DNA of 51,370 bases from Planctomycetota bacterium (GCA_003389215.1 QQVP01000077.1:1-51370), one strand, 5' to 3'. Counted from the first letter of the stretch, positions 1 through 8,556 are shown. The notes: generated by a model not told the origin, from the sequence alone. Numbers and translations: made by a program.

Positions 1-78
1 CCCGAGCCCGCCACGGCGGTGTTGTCGCTCGTGGGCCTGATGGGCCTGGGGCTGATGGCCTGGCGCCGTCGCCGCTAA
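1..78 (+). CDS. PEP-CTERM protein, 3' end only (array copy A)
   Basis: This is the last 25 codons and stop of a gene that begins before the window. The frame opens with Pro-Glu-Pro, continues with a short hydrophobic stretch and ends in Trp-Arg-Arg-Arg-Arg, which is the PEP-CTERM sorting tail recognised by the exosortase system. The residues are the same as the tails of the genes ending at 5496 and 7674, and the downstream terminator is shared too. It is therefore a further member of the tandem family seen downstream, making at least four copies. Nothing can be said of its N-terminal part. Confidence 0.85.
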   Translation, partial: PEPATAVLSLVGLMGLGLMAWRRRR

Positions 79-105
79 CACGGTCGCGGTCAATTCGTGA
101 TCCCC

Positions 106-141
106 AGCCGTCCCTGGCCTCGAACCAGGGACGGCTTTCTT
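106..141 (+). terminator. Rho-independent terminator of array copy A
   Basis: A perfect 12-bp stem (AGCCGTCCCTGG paired with CCAGGGACGGCT) closes a 7-nt loop and is followed by TTCTT. The same hairpin with nearly the same flanks follows the genes ending at 5496 and 7674, so the terminator belongs to the duplicated unit. Confidence 0.85.
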
Positions 142-182
142 GACGGTACTCGGGCGTTCCCAGGCCTGGTTCTCAGTTGAGT

Positions 183-210
183 TTGACGTACACGACGGTC
201 AGAGTACACT
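183..210 (+). promoter_or_regulatory. Candidate sigma-70-type promoter of array copy B
   Basis: TTGACG and TACACT are separated by 16 nt, and the -10 ends about 100 nt before the ATG at 310. The genes at 3898 and 6070 have the same arrangement (TTGACT-16-TACACT and TTGACC-16-TAGACT). That shared layout is the main support. Confidence 0.6.
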
Positions 211-309
211 GACGTCTGGTTCTGGCCGGTCCTGCGATCGAGATTCTCGCTCTTCACGCTGATCGATCCCGCTCCCCCATCGATAGGCGAAGCTCCCGGA
301 GAAATTCAC

Positions 310-1884
310 ATGACGAAGAGACTCTTTGGCGTCTGTTTACTGTTCGTCGTCTCCTGTCTCTTCTCGGCCAGCCGCGGTCAGGCTCAGCTAAGCACTCCGG
401 TAAGCGGCGCCAACTGCGACAACCCGAACTACAATCCTGCCCCGGTGTCCCAGTCGATTCAGCTCTGCAATGATCCGCTGGCCGACGGGTTATTCACCGA
501 AGATGGAGTCACCGGCTATCAGTACATCTACGACGTCTTTACGACGAGCGGCTGTTGCGGCGACTTTCATATCGGTGGTACCGACGGACCACTTGGCCCG
601 GCCGGAACGTTCAAGGCCAATGAATCCGCTTGGTGGCGGGCTGCCGAGAGCAACCCCGATATTCGCGGCATCTGGCAGCGGTGGGGGAACCAGTCGGTGC
701 ACGATGGGGTCGTCGGCGTCGGTAATTCGCACAATTTGTTCGGCTTTGGCGGTGCATCGCAAGTGAGCACGACCTCGCCGGTTTGGTCCGAGGTCGACAA
801 CGCCGCCGTCGGCAACACGGTCACCGACGTTTGGGACACCGCGGTCACATTTAACCCGGTAACCGACTTCTTCTCCACGGGTGGAACATCCGTGGTCGGC
901 GACGCCATTCCTTGGGCGCTCGACAACACCTGGCACAACCCGAGTGAGTATGGGTTCAGTACCGAATGGTTTACCCCGGGAACCGCCTTCGGCAGTACCG
1001 GTCTGCAGGACGACGAAGGCGTGGCCTGGCGCAGTTGGACAACCATCTTCGGTGGCGGCCCGCTTGCGCTGCAGCACACCATCCGCATCGTCTCGCCCTA
1101 CGAACCCGGCAGCATCAACTGGGGAGGGGACATCAATGGCTCCGGCGGCGTCATCACCGGTCCCAACGGACCTGCGGTCGTGCTGGGCCCCACGTCCTGC
1201 CTCATCGGCGACGTGAACTGCGACGGCTTCGTCGAGATCGGTGCCGACATCCTCACGGCCTTCACCAACTTCACCGGTCCCGGCTCGTTCGGTAAGGTCC
1301 GGGCGACCGGGGACGTGCATGGTCCCTCCGTGGCGACGACCGCGGTGCTCGGCCACGACGGCGACGTCGACGTCTCGGACATCTTGACGATCTTCGGGGC
1401 CTTCACCGGACCTCCGCCCGATGAAGGAAGCAGCGGTCTCGGTGGACCGGCCGAAGCTGGCGACCCGAGCATTCCGGATCTGATCTACGACGCCTCGACG
1501 GGCGAGGTCACGCTCGACGCCGATGGCTCGTCGATCATCGGCTACTCGCTGCAGAACGCGACCAACAGCTTCCTGCCGGCGGGCCACACGCCGATCCTGG
1601 CGGGTGTGACCACGGCGTTGACCTCGCAACTGGAAGAGGCGGCCCTGGCGCCGGGATCCGGTTCGATCGGCCTGGTGTTCCCGACCGGTTTAGACCTGGC
1701 CGGTCTGCAGGCCTTGCTGACGGTCAATACGGTGAGCCGATTCCTCGGCGCTCCGCTGGTGCCGTTCGACCTGGTGGTAGTCTCCACGACCGCGCCGCCG
1801 ATCCCCGAGCCCGCCACGGCGGTGTTGTGGCTGATCGGCATGACGGGCCTTGGCCTGGTAGCGTGGCGACGTCGTCGAGCCTGA
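310..1884 (+). CDS. Secreted dockerin-like/PEP-CTERM protein (array copy B)
   Basis: 524 residues. A signal peptide occupies roughly 1-25 and ends at GQA. It is followed by a conserved N-terminal region of about 270 residues of unknown fold, which contains a Cys-Cys pair (SGCCGDFHIGG) and the motif SAWWRA. A dockerin-like pair of calcium-loop motifs follows near 300-370 (GDVNCDGFVEIGADIL and HDGDVDVSDILTIFGAF). The C-terminus is a PEP-CTERM tail (PEPATAV, hydrophobic stretch, Arg run). Such proteins are normally exported and processed by an exosortase. The start fits GGAGAA 7 nt upstream. The last 20 or so residues differ from the other copies, the sequence changing abruptly just after PEPATAVL, and the shared terminator is missing. 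Function is unknown; a surface or matrix role is inference. Confidence 0.85.
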   Translation: MTKRLFGVCLLFVVSCLFSASRGQAQLSTPVSGANCDNPNYNPAPVSQSIQLCNDPLADGLFTEDGVTGYQYIYDVFTTSGCCGDFHIGGTDGPLGPAGTFKANESAWWRAAESNPDIRGIWQRWGNQSVHDGVVGVGNSHNLFGFGGASQVSTTSPVWSEVDNAAVGNTVTDVWDTAVTFNPVTDFFSTGGTSVVGDAIPWALDNTWHNPSEYGFSTEWFTPGTAFGSTGLQDDEGVAWRSWTTIFGGGPLALQHTIRIVSPYEPGSINWGGDINGSGGVITGPNGPAVVLGPTSCLIGDVNCDGFVEIGADILTAFTNFTGPGSFGKVRATGDVHGPSVATTAVLGHDGDVDVSDILTIFGAFTGPPPDEGSSGLGGPAEAGDPSIPDLIYDASTGEVTLDADGSSIIGYSLQNATNSFLPAGHTPILAGVTTALTSQLEEAALAPGSGSIGLVFPTGLDLAGLQALLTVNTVSRFLGAPLVPFDLVVVSTTAPPIPEPATAVLWLIGMTGLGLVAWRRRRA

Positions 1885-1966
1885 TTGAAGTGCCTCGGCA
1901 ATTTGGCAGATCGGTTGGGAGCGCAGGGCCGACATAGGAGACCTCGCGCGACTGCGATTTGGCGTT

Positions 1967-1996
1967 ACGCCCGGGTTTGCCACGCCCGGGTTTGCC
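1967..1996 (+). repeat. 15-bp tandem duplication
   Basis: Two adjacent perfect copies of ACGCCCGGGTTTGCC lie between the PEP-CTERM gene and the HTTM gene. Each contains the palindrome CCCGGG. It looks like a simple slippage duplication; no function is evident. Confidence 0.8.
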
Positions 1997-2040
1997 TGAC
2001 GAGAAAGCGGCGATTTTCCGCCATTGCTCGGGCCGATCGT

Positions 2041-3555
2041 ATGCGACCCTACCTTGCCGGACTCGACCTCCGCTCGATCGGCCTGTTTCGCATCGTGGCT
2101 GGTCTGGCCATGTTCCTCGATGTGCTCGTCTTCAAGTTCCCGAGCTTCGAGCACATCTACAGTCGTCACGGATTCTTCGCCGACGTCTACGCGGCTCAAC
2201 ATCGCGACGGCCGACCGATCTACCTGAATCTCTTCTACGACCTGGGCAGCGACGCCGCCGTGCGCGGTTGGTTTGCCTTCGTCGCCGCGGTCTACTTGCT
2301 CTATGCGCTGGGTTTGTGGCCACGACTGCTGGCCCCGCTCAGCTGGCTCCTGTTCTGCGTCACCCGCGAAAGCAACTCGTTGCTCGATTTCTCAACCGAC
2401 CTGTGGTTGTTGTCGCTGATGTTCTGGGCGTTGTTCTTGCCGCAGGGAGCTCGATTCAGATTGTTCCACCGTGGTTTGGCGAATGGCGGCGAGAATGAGT
2501 TGCGCAGCTATCCCGCCTTCCTCATGCTTGCGAGCATTGCCCTGGTCTATTTCACGAACGGCTACGCGAAGCTGGGCGGGGACTGGCTGACGGGCGAAGC
2601 CCTCCATTATTTCGTTGCCTGGCCGGCCACGCGGAGCTGGGCCAGCTCCTGGCTGCTCGACCAGCCACGGCTCCTCGTCCTGCTCGAATACGGCACGATC
2701 ATCTGGGAACTCATTTTCCCGCTGCTCCTCTTCTTCCCCTATTTCAATCAACCGCTCCGCTGGTTCGCCGTCGTCAGCGTCCTGGCGTTTCACTACGGAA
2801 ATCTCCCGTTCATCTTTCCGGGATACTATTGCGTGGTGGCAACCTGCATCGCGGCGATTCTGCTGCCGTCGAGCTTCTGGGCGCTTCTCCGACGGGAAGC
2901 GACGTCCGAGCCGGAGCAGCCGTCGCACGATGTCGCCGTCGAACCGCAGGGATCTCCGCGCGCGGTACGCTACGGCCGCCAGGCCGTGCTCGTGCTTCGC
3001 AATCTTCTGCTCACGGCGATCTTTCTATTTGCCCTGGCACTCAATCTGGAGCGTCTGCCCGTCGTCTTGGGTCTCCGCGAGAAATCTTGGGGCGTCGAGG
3101 CGGCCGCGACGTCTTGGCACGCGAACTCGCGCCGCACCTGGCCGCAAGTCGATATGCTGCGCTTCCTGTTGACCTTTCACACGTACTATCCCGCCGAGAT
3201 TCCTGAGCATCACCTGAATCTGCTCGTTTTCGGACTCGACGCGAACGGTCACGACTGGAATCTCGTTAGCGGCGAGCCGGCCAATGAGGCGTACTGGGGA
3301 CCCAGCCCCGATTTTCAAAGACCTTACTTCGCCTTGCATCGGGCGGCCCATTTTCAGCCGCAGGCCTTCATTCGCTTCAAGATCTTCGAGCGATGGCTGG
3401 AAAAGCTCACGGATGACTGGAATCGAAGCCATCCCGATCGACCCCTGGTTCGCTCACTCCTGGCGATGGCCGAGCTCGACGGCGAGGATCCGGAGAATCC
3501 CGTCAAGAACGTCGTCGACCTGGCTCGTTGGCAGAGCGAGGACGCCCGCAGATAG
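2041..3555 (+). CDS. HTTM-domain integral membrane protein
   Basis: 504 residues from the ATG at 2041; an in-frame TTG at 1885 would add 52 residues of unlikely, basic sequence. The N-terminus (LDLRSIGLFRIVAGLAMFLD) is typical of HTTM proteins, which are related to the membrane part of vitamin K-dependent gamma-carboxylase. Several hydrophobic segments follow, with the family-like stretch FFADVYAAQHRDGRP and a membrane-embedded ESNSLLDF. Residues from about 330 on include one more hydrophobic segment and a soluble C-terminal part. HTTM proteins are frequent in planctomycetes, but their reaction there is not established. It sits inside the PEP-CTERM array, in the same direction, about 156 nt after copy B; no terminator separates them, so co-transcription is possible. 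Confidence 0.75.
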   Translation: MRPYLAGLDLRSIGLFRIVAGLAMFLDVLVFKFPSFEHIYSRHGFFADVYAAQHRDGRPIYLNLFYDLGSDAAVRGWFAFVAAVYLLYALGLWPRLLAPLSWLLFCVTRESNSLLDFSTDLWLLSLMFWALFLPQGARFRLFHRGLANGGENELRSYPAFLMLASIALVYFTNGYAKLGGDWLTGEALHYFVAWPATRSWASSWLLDQPRLLVLLEYGTIIWELIFPLLLFFPYFNQPLRWFAVVSVLAFHYGNLPFIFPGYYCVVATCIAAILLPSSFWALLRREATSEPEQPSHDVAVEPQGSPRAVRYGRQAVLVLRNLLLTAIFLFALALNLERLPVVLGLREKSWGVEAAATSWHANSRRTWPQVDMLRFLLTFHTYYPAEIPEHHLNLLVFGLDANGHDWNLVSGEPANEAYWGPSPDFQRPYFALHRAAHFQPQAFIRFKIFERWLEKLTDDWNRSHPDRPLVRSLLAMAELDGEDPENPVKNVVDLARWQSEDARR

Positions 3556-3897
3556 CCCCGCAAACGTGGAATTCCCAGGGACGTTCAGTCGAAAGGACTT
3601 GCTCGCTTCGCAACTTCGAGTTGCCTCGGCGAATCGAGCCGCGAGCCCGCGAATCCTCGTGGTGCGGCGACGCCCGAATCGGCTCGCACCGCCGCCACAT
3701 CCTCGGCACTGGTTCCTTGGAGGGGTGTCACGACTACGAAGAATCTGACGAAATCGTTGACTCGCGCGCCCGATTGGATACACTGCGAGAATTGGGAGAG
3801 AGTCCCATTGCGACCCAGGGACCGTTGCGCGAGTCGCGGTCCCACTCGGCGCAGGCTAAACAAATCCCTTTTCACACCCGTGTAAGGAATTGGACGC
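3556..3897. other. Intergenic leader region of array copy C
   Basis: About 340 nt without a convincing gene; open frames here have planctomycete-unlike, Arg/Ser-rich translations. It holds the candidate promoter at 3757-3784 and a leader of about 114 nt. No terminator-like hairpin with a T-run was seen for the HTTM gene. Confidence 0.6.
3757..3784 (+). promoter_or_regulatory. Candidate sigma-70-type promoter of array copy C
   Basis: TTGACT, a 16-nt spacer, then TACACT, about 114 nt before the ATG at 3898. The -10 hexamer and spacer length are identical to those of the promoter candidate at 183-210. Confidence 0.6.
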
Positions 3898-5496
3898 ATG
3901 ATCTTGAACCTTCGCGTACGCAGCGTTACGGTCGCCGTGCTCTTCTTCTTGGTGTCTCTGCCAAGTCTTGTCGTTGCTCAGTTGACTCCGCCCGTCTCGG
4001 GTTCAGGATGCAACAACCCCAACTACGCGACGCAACTCGCGGCGGTCAACGACGACACGATCCTGCTCTGTAACGATCCTTTGGCGGACGGCTTGTTCAC
4101 CGAAGACGGGGTGACAGGGTATCAGTACATTTTCGACATCTTCACCGGTAACGGAATTTGCTGCGGCTCGTTCCATCTCGGCGGGTCTATTGGTCCGCTC
4201 GGTACCGCCGGCGAGTTCAAGGCCAACGACTCGGCCTGGTGGCGAGCCACCCCGAACGATCCTTCGATCCGCGGCATCTGGCAGCGGTGGGGCAACGCCG
4301 GCGTGCATGACGGCGTGGTCGGCCAGGGCGACTCGCACAATTTCTTCGGTTTTGGCGGCGCGGCCCAGGTGAGCACGACGGGCAATGTGTGGTCCGAGCA
4401 GGATCTGGCCGCCGTCGGGGACACCGTCACGAACGTCTGGGACACCAGTGTTACCCATGCACCGGCGGCCTCGTTTGGCAATGACTGGTTCGCCCAAGGG
4501 GCAACCTCCGCCGTCGGCAATCCCATTCCCTGGGCGGCCGACAATACTTGGCATGGACCTGCGGAGTACGGATTCAGTTCCGAGTTCTTCATGCCCGGCA
4601 CGAACTTTGGCAGTGCCAGCATCCAGGATGACAAGGGTGTCGCCTGGCAGTCGTTTACGACCCTATTTAGCGGCCATGCGATTGCCTTGCAGCACACCAT
4701 CCGCATCGTGGCTCCCTACGAACCGGGCAGCATCAATTGGTACATCGACAATCCGAAACAGGGCAAGGTGACGGGCCCCAACGGTGCCCCGGTGCCGCAA
4801 GGCCCCACGTCCTGCCTCATTGGCGATGTGAACTGCGACGGCTTCGTCGAGATCGGTGCCGACATCCTCACGGCCTTCACCAACTTCACCGGCCCCGGCT
4901 CCTTCGGCAAGGTCCGGGCGACCGGGGACGTGCATGGTCCCTCCGTGGCGACGACCGCGGTGCTCGGCCACGATGGCGACGTTGACGTCTCGGACATCTT
5001 GACGATCTTCGGCGCCTTCACCGGACCTCCGCCCGATGAAGGAAGCGGCGGTCTCGGTGGACCGGCCGAAGCTGGCGATCCGAGCATTCCGGATCTGATC
5101 TACGATGCCTCGACCGGCGAGGTCACGCTCGACGCCGATGGCTCGTCGATCATCGGCTACTCGCTGCAGAACGCGACCAACAGCTTCCTGCCGGCGGGCC
5201 ACACGCCGATTCTCGCCGGGGTGACCACGGCGTTGACCTCGCAACTGGAAGAGGCGGCCCTGGCGCCGGGTTCCGGTTCGATCGGCCTGGTGTTCCCGAC
5301 CGGTTTAGACCTGGCCGGTCTGCAGGCCTTGCTGACGGTCAATACGGTGAGCCGATTCCTCGGCGCTCCGCTGGTGCCGTTCGACCTGGTGGTGGTTTCG
5401 ACGACCGCGCCGCCGATTCCCGAGCCCGCCACGGCGGTGTTGTCGCTCGTGGGCCTGATGGGCCTGGGGCTGATGGCCTGGCGCCGTCGCCGCTAA
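3898..5496 (+). CDS. Secreted dockerin-like/PEP-CTERM protein (array copy C)
   Basis: 532 residues with the same order as copy B: signal peptide (about 1-28, ending VVAQ), unknown N-terminal region with the Cys-Cys motif (GICCGSFHLGG) and SAWWRA, dockerin-like loops from about residue 305, a Gly/Pro linker, a beta-rich C-terminal segment and the PEP-CTERM tail ending in an Arg run. From the Gly-Pro-Thr-Ser-Cys motif onward the DNA is nearly identical to the gene at 6070-7674. The N-terminal halves are clearly diverged. Export plus exosortase-dependent sorting is the expected fate for the family. The cargo or partner is not known. Confidence 0.87.
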   Translation: MILNLRVRSVTVAVLFFLVSLPSLVVAQLTPPVSGSGCNNPNYATQLAAVNDDTILLCNDPLADGLFTEDGVTGYQYIFDIFTGNGICCGSFHLGGSIGPLGTAGEFKANDSAWWRATPNDPSIRGIWQRWGNAGVHDGVVGQGDSHNFFGFGGAAQVSTTGNVWSEQDLAAVGDTVTNVWDTSVTHAPAASFGNDWFAQGATSAVGNPIPWAADNTWHGPAEYGFSSEFFMPGTNFGSASIQDDKGVAWQSFTTLFSGHAIALQHTIRIVAPYEPGSINWYIDNPKQGKVTGPNGAPVPQGPTSCLIGDVNCDGFVEIGADILTAFTNFTGPGSFGKVRATGDVHGPSVATTAVLGHDGDVDVSDILTIFGAFTGPPPDEGSGGLGGPAEAGDPSIPDLIYDASTGEVTLDADGSSIIGYSLQNATNSFLPAGHTPILAGVTTALTSQLEEAALAPGSGSIGLVFPTGLDLAGLQALLTVNTVSRFLGAPLVPFDLVVVSTTAPPIPEPATAVLSLVGLMGLGLMAWRRRR

Positions 5497-5523
5497 CACG
5501 GTCGCGGTTAATTCGTGATTCCC

Positions 5524-5560
5524 AGCCGTCCCTGGTATCGAGCCAGGGACGGCTTTTTTT
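5524..5560 (+). terminator. Rho-independent terminator of array copy C
   Basis: A 12-bp perfect stem (AGCCGTCCCTGG/CCAGGGACGGCT) with loop TATCGAG is followed by a T-run. It is the same hairpin as at 106-141 and 7702-7738. Confidence 0.92.
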
Positions 5561-6069
5561 GTCTGTGTGATGTTCTTGTTTGCCAGTCTGTGCCCCAGCG
5601 CCCTGTCAGCAGGTCGCGAAGTCGAGCCGGGCCCAGCTCGCACACTTTCGCCCCCCACCCCCTCCCTCAATAGAGCGGAATCGGACCGGAAGGCTGGCAA
5701 AACGCTTAGGTGCCAACACTTATGGGCCAACTGCGGAGCGAGACGTGAGGTCGACCCAGGCCGCAAACCTGTCAAAATCGCGCCAATCCGTTGACCCAAG
5801 CGTGTTTCTGGATAGACTAGTGGGTTCGTGGTCGGGTCATCGTGAGATCGTCTCTTTGGACAACTTGCGACCATGTGGGAGACATCATTACGCCCGGTCG
5901 AAGATCGATTCATGCCCGGTATCGGTGTCGAGTCGTTGACGTCGACGCTGCGGCGATCTTGTTCGGCCACGCAGTCAATTCGTTAGAAGGTTAGAGCACT
6001 TGGCGGTAACGGAACTCGCCGACCACGCCAACTTTGAGCCCCTTGGATAGTCAAAACAGGATGGCATAC
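5561..6069. other. Intergenic region before array copy D
   Basis: About 510 nt with no convincing coding sequence. It contains the promoter candidate at 5791-5818, leaving an unusually long leader of about 250 nt before the ATG at 6070. No known riboswitch fold was recognised in the leader. Confidence 0.55.
5791..5818 (+). promoter_or_regulatory. Candidate sigma-70-type promoter of array copy D
   Basis: TTGACC, a 16-nt spacer, then TAGACT. The layout matches those before copies B and C, though the start codon is much further away (about 252 nt). Confidence 0.5.
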
Positions 6070-7674
6070 ATGAGAAAGAGATTTGCTTCGTTTGCCGGTG
6101 TGGTCGCCCTCACCGCGATCGTACTTCTGCCTGGGAGCCTGCTGGCACAGGCGACGTCTCCCCCGATCAGCGGCGCTGGGTGTAACAACACCAGCTACGA
6201 TGGCGGATACATCGCCGGCGGTGACGGAGGAAGCTATAGCGGCCAGCACATTCAGCTATGCAATGACCCGATTGCGGACGGGCTGTTCACCGAAGACGGC
6301 GTTACCGGTTATCAGTACGTTTACGACGTCATTATCACGAGCGGTTGCTGCGGCACGTTTTGGCTCGGCGGTTCCAAGGGTCCGTTGGGAACAGCGGGAG
6401 AGTTCAAGGCCAATGAATCCGCCTGGTGGCGTGCCACCCCGAACGATCCCACGATTCGCGGCATCTGGCAACGTTGGGGGAATAACAGCGTGCATGACGG
6501 CGTCGTCGGCGTCGGAGATTCGCACAATTTCTTCGGCTTTGGTGGCGCGGCCCAGGTGAGCACCACGGCCGGCGACGTCTGGTCGGAGCAAGATCTTTCG
6601 GCTGTCGGGGACACCGTCACCAATGTCTGGGACACGTCGGTCGAGTTCAATCCGACTCATGACTGGTTTGCCGATGGTAGCACGTCGGCCGCCGGCGACT
6701 CCATCCCCTGGGCAGCCGACAACACCTGGCACAACCCGGACGAATACGGCTTCAGCTCCGAGTTCATGATGCCTGGAACCAATTTTGGATCCAGTGGGAT
6801 CCAAGACGACGAAGGCGTGGCCTGGCAGTCCTTTACCACGCTCTTCTCGGGCGCTCCGCTGGCGCTGCAGCACACGATTCGTATCGTGGCTCCCTACGAA
6901 CCGGGCAGCATTAACTGGGGAATCGATGCTCCCAAGAGCGGCATTGTCACCGGGCCCAACGGTGCCCCGGTGCCGCAAGGCCCCACCTCCTGCCTCATTG
7001 GCGATGTGAACTGCGACGGCTACGTCGAGATCGGCGCTGATATTCTCACCGCTTTCACCAACTTCACCGGCCCCGGCTCCTTCGGCAAGGTCCGGGCGAC
7101 CGGGGACGTGCATGGTCCCTCCGTGGCGACGACCGCGGTGCTCGGCCACGATGGCGACGTTGACGTCTCGGACATCTTGACGATCTTCGGCGCCTTCACC
7201 GGACCTCCGCCCGATGAAGGAAGCGGCGGTCTCGGTGGACCGGCCGAAGCTGGCGATCCGAGCATTCCGGATCTGATCTACGATGCCTCGACCGGCGAGG
7301 TCACGCTCGACGCCGATGGCTCGTCGATCATCGGCTACTCGCTGCAGAACGCGACCAACAGCTTCCTGCCGGCGGGCCACACGCCGATTCTGGCGGGTGT
7401 GACCACGGCGTTGACCTCGCAACTGGAAGAGGCGGCCCTGGCGCCGGGATCCGGTTCGATCGGCCTGGTGTTCCCGACCGGTTTGGACCTGGCCGGTCTG
7501 CAGGCCTTGCTGACGGTCAATACGGTGAGCCGATTCCTCGGCGCTCCGCTGGTGCCGTTCGACCTGGTGGTGGTTTCGACGACCGCGCCGCCGATTCCCG
7601 AGCCCGCCACGGCGGTGTTGTCGCTCGTGGGCCTGATGGGCCTGGGGCTGATGGCCTGGCGCCGTCGCCGCTAA
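6070..7674 (+). CDS. Secreted dockerin-like/PEP-CTERM protein (array copy D)
   Basis: 534 residues from the ATG at 6070, chosen because AGG lies 9 nt upstream and the resulting N-terminus (MRKRFASF) is a normal signal peptide ending near LLAQA. An ATG at 6061 and a TTG at 6034 are alternatives. Domain order is as in copies B and C: unknown N-terminal region with SGCCGTFWLGG and SAWWRA, dockerin-like loops from about residue 305, and a PEP-CTERM tail. A Gly/Ser-rich insertion near residues 45-60 (YIAGGDGGSYSGQ) is specific to this copy. The 3' half is almost identical at DNA level to copy C, with only scattered, mostly synonymous differences. Confidence 0.87.
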   Translation: MRKRFASFAGVVALTAIVLLPGSLLAQATSPPISGAGCNNTSYDGGYIAGGDGGSYSGQHIQLCNDPIADGLFTEDGVTGYQYVYDVIITSGCCGTFWLGGSKGPLGTAGEFKANESAWWRATPNDPTIRGIWQRWGNNSVHDGVVGVGDSHNFFGFGGAAQVSTTAGDVWSEQDLSAVGDTVTNVWDTSVEFNPTHDWFADGSTSAAGDSIPWAADNTWHNPDEYGFSSEFMMPGTNFGSSGIQDDEGVAWQSFTTLFSGAPLALQHTIRIVAPYEPGSINWGIDAPKSGIVTGPNGAPVPQGPTSCLIGDVNCDGYVEIGADILTAFTNFTGPGSFGKVRATGDVHGPSVATTAVLGHDGDVDVSDILTIFGAFTGPPPDEGSGGLGGPAEAGDPSIPDLIYDASTGEVTLDADGSSIIGYSLQNATNSFLPAGHTPILAGVTTALTSQLEEAALAPGSGSIGLVFPTGLDLAGLQALLTVNTVSRFLGAPLVPFDLVVVSTTAPPIPEPATAVLSLVGLMGLGLMAWRRRR

Positions 7675-7701
7675 CGCGGTCGCGGTTAATTCGTTATCCC
7701 C

Positions 7702-7738
7702 AGCCGTCCCTGGCCTCGAGCCAGGGACGGCTTTTTTT
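7702..7738 (+). terminator. Rho-independent terminator of array copy D
   Basis: The same 12-bp stem as at 106-141 and 5524-5560, with loop CCTCGAG and a seven-T tail. It closes the array before the unrelated yceH gene. Confidence 0.92.
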
Positions 7739-7752
7739 GTCACCGTTGCCGC

Positions 7753-7758
7753 TATAAT
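7753..7758 (+). promoter_or_regulatory. Candidate -10 box of the yceH transcript
   Basis: A perfect TATAAT lies 33 nt before the ATG at 7792 and just after the array terminator. No good -35 is visible at normal spacing, because the position falls in the terminator's T-run. Confidence 0.4.
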
Positions 7759-7791
7759 GCCCGACTCGAACAGGCACCTGATCTTGAACAG

Positions 7792-8529
7792 ATGATGGAA
7801 TCGGAATCCGCACAACTCGACGAGGCGACGGCCAAGTGGCAGCCGCTTTCGGCCGTCGAGCGGCGTGTGCTTGGCGTGCTGATTGAAAAGGCGAAGACGA
7901 CGCCCGAGAGCTACCCGCTCTCGCTCAACGCGGTTCGCGTCGGCTCCAATCAGAAGAGCAACCGCGCGCCGCAGATGCAGCTCGAAGAGGAGGATGTGGC
8001 CGACGCCTTGGAGAGGCTACGTGAGTGCGGCGCCGTCGTGTTGATCCAGGGCGACGGTCGCGTCGAGAAGTTTCGCCACCTGGCCTACGACTGGTTCGGA
8101 GTCGACAAGGTGGAACTGGCTGTCATGGCGGAACTTCTGTTGCGCGGTGACCAAACGATCGGCGAGCTCCGTGGCCGTGCCGCGCGAATGAATCCGATCG
8201 CCGATTTGGCGGCCCTCCGCCCCGTGCTCGATTCCTTGGAAACCAAGGGTTTGATCATCTATCTGACGCCCAAGGGACGTGGCTGCGTTGTCACGCACGC
8301 CCTCTATCAGCCCCAGCAACTTGATAAACTTCGGGCACAGTACGGCGACGCGTCGCGGACGATGCCAACCGACGAAACGGAAGATGCCCCGCCCAGAGCG
8401 ACGGCTTCGCACGCCGCTGCGGCCGAGCCTCGCGACTCTTTGGCCGCCCGGGTCGAAGCGCTGGAACGCGAGGTCGCTCAACTCCGTGGGCGACTGGACG
8501 AGATCGCACATCAACTTGGCGAACCCTAG
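7792..8529 (+). CDS. yceH: YceH-family (DUF480/UPF0502) protein
   Basis: 245 residues. The region 15-180 matches the UPF0502/YceH family: LSAVERRVLGVLIEKAKTTP, then YPLSLNAVRVGSNQKSNR, and a second winged-helix-like half beginning at VELAVMAELLLRGDQT. YceH proteins are predicted tandem winged-helix proteins of unproven role. Residues 185-245 are Ala/Glu-rich and end in a coiled-coil-like stretch (RVEALEREVAQLRGRLDEI), a C-terminal extension seen in many family members. The start could be either of two adjacent ATGs (7792, 7795). It ends 27 nt before the dehydrogenase and may be co-transcribed with it. Confidence 0.87.
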   Translation: MMESESAQLDEATAKWQPLSAVERRVLGVLIEKAKTTPESYPLSLNAVRVGSNQKSNRAPQMQLEEEDVADALERLRECGAVVLIQGDGRVEKFRHLAYDWFGVDKVELAVMAELLLRGDQTIGELRGRAARMNPIADLAALRPVLDSLETKGLIIYLTPKGRGCVVTHALYQPQQLDKLRAQYGDASRTMPTDETEDAPPRATASHAAAAEPRDSLAARVEALEREVAQLRGRLDEIAHQLGEP

Positions 8530-8556
8530 AACCCACGGTCGCCAACGTCCTTTGCC

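Noticed and set aside
490..1629. Long antisense frames in the PEP-CTERM copies (also 4663-5244 and 6256-7815)
   Set aside because: They recur with the same Arg-rich sequence because the copies are duplicated. They have no start signals or family features.
1885..2040. TTG-start extension of the HTTM protein
   Set aside because: The added 52 residues are basic and Cys/Arg-rich and cover the tandem duplication; the ATG at 2041 gives a normal N-terminus.
1..7740. Cellulosome-type dockerin and scaffoldin system
   Set aside because: The loop pairs are dockerin-like, but no cohesin or scaffoldin is visible in the window, so only a dockerin-like module is claimed.
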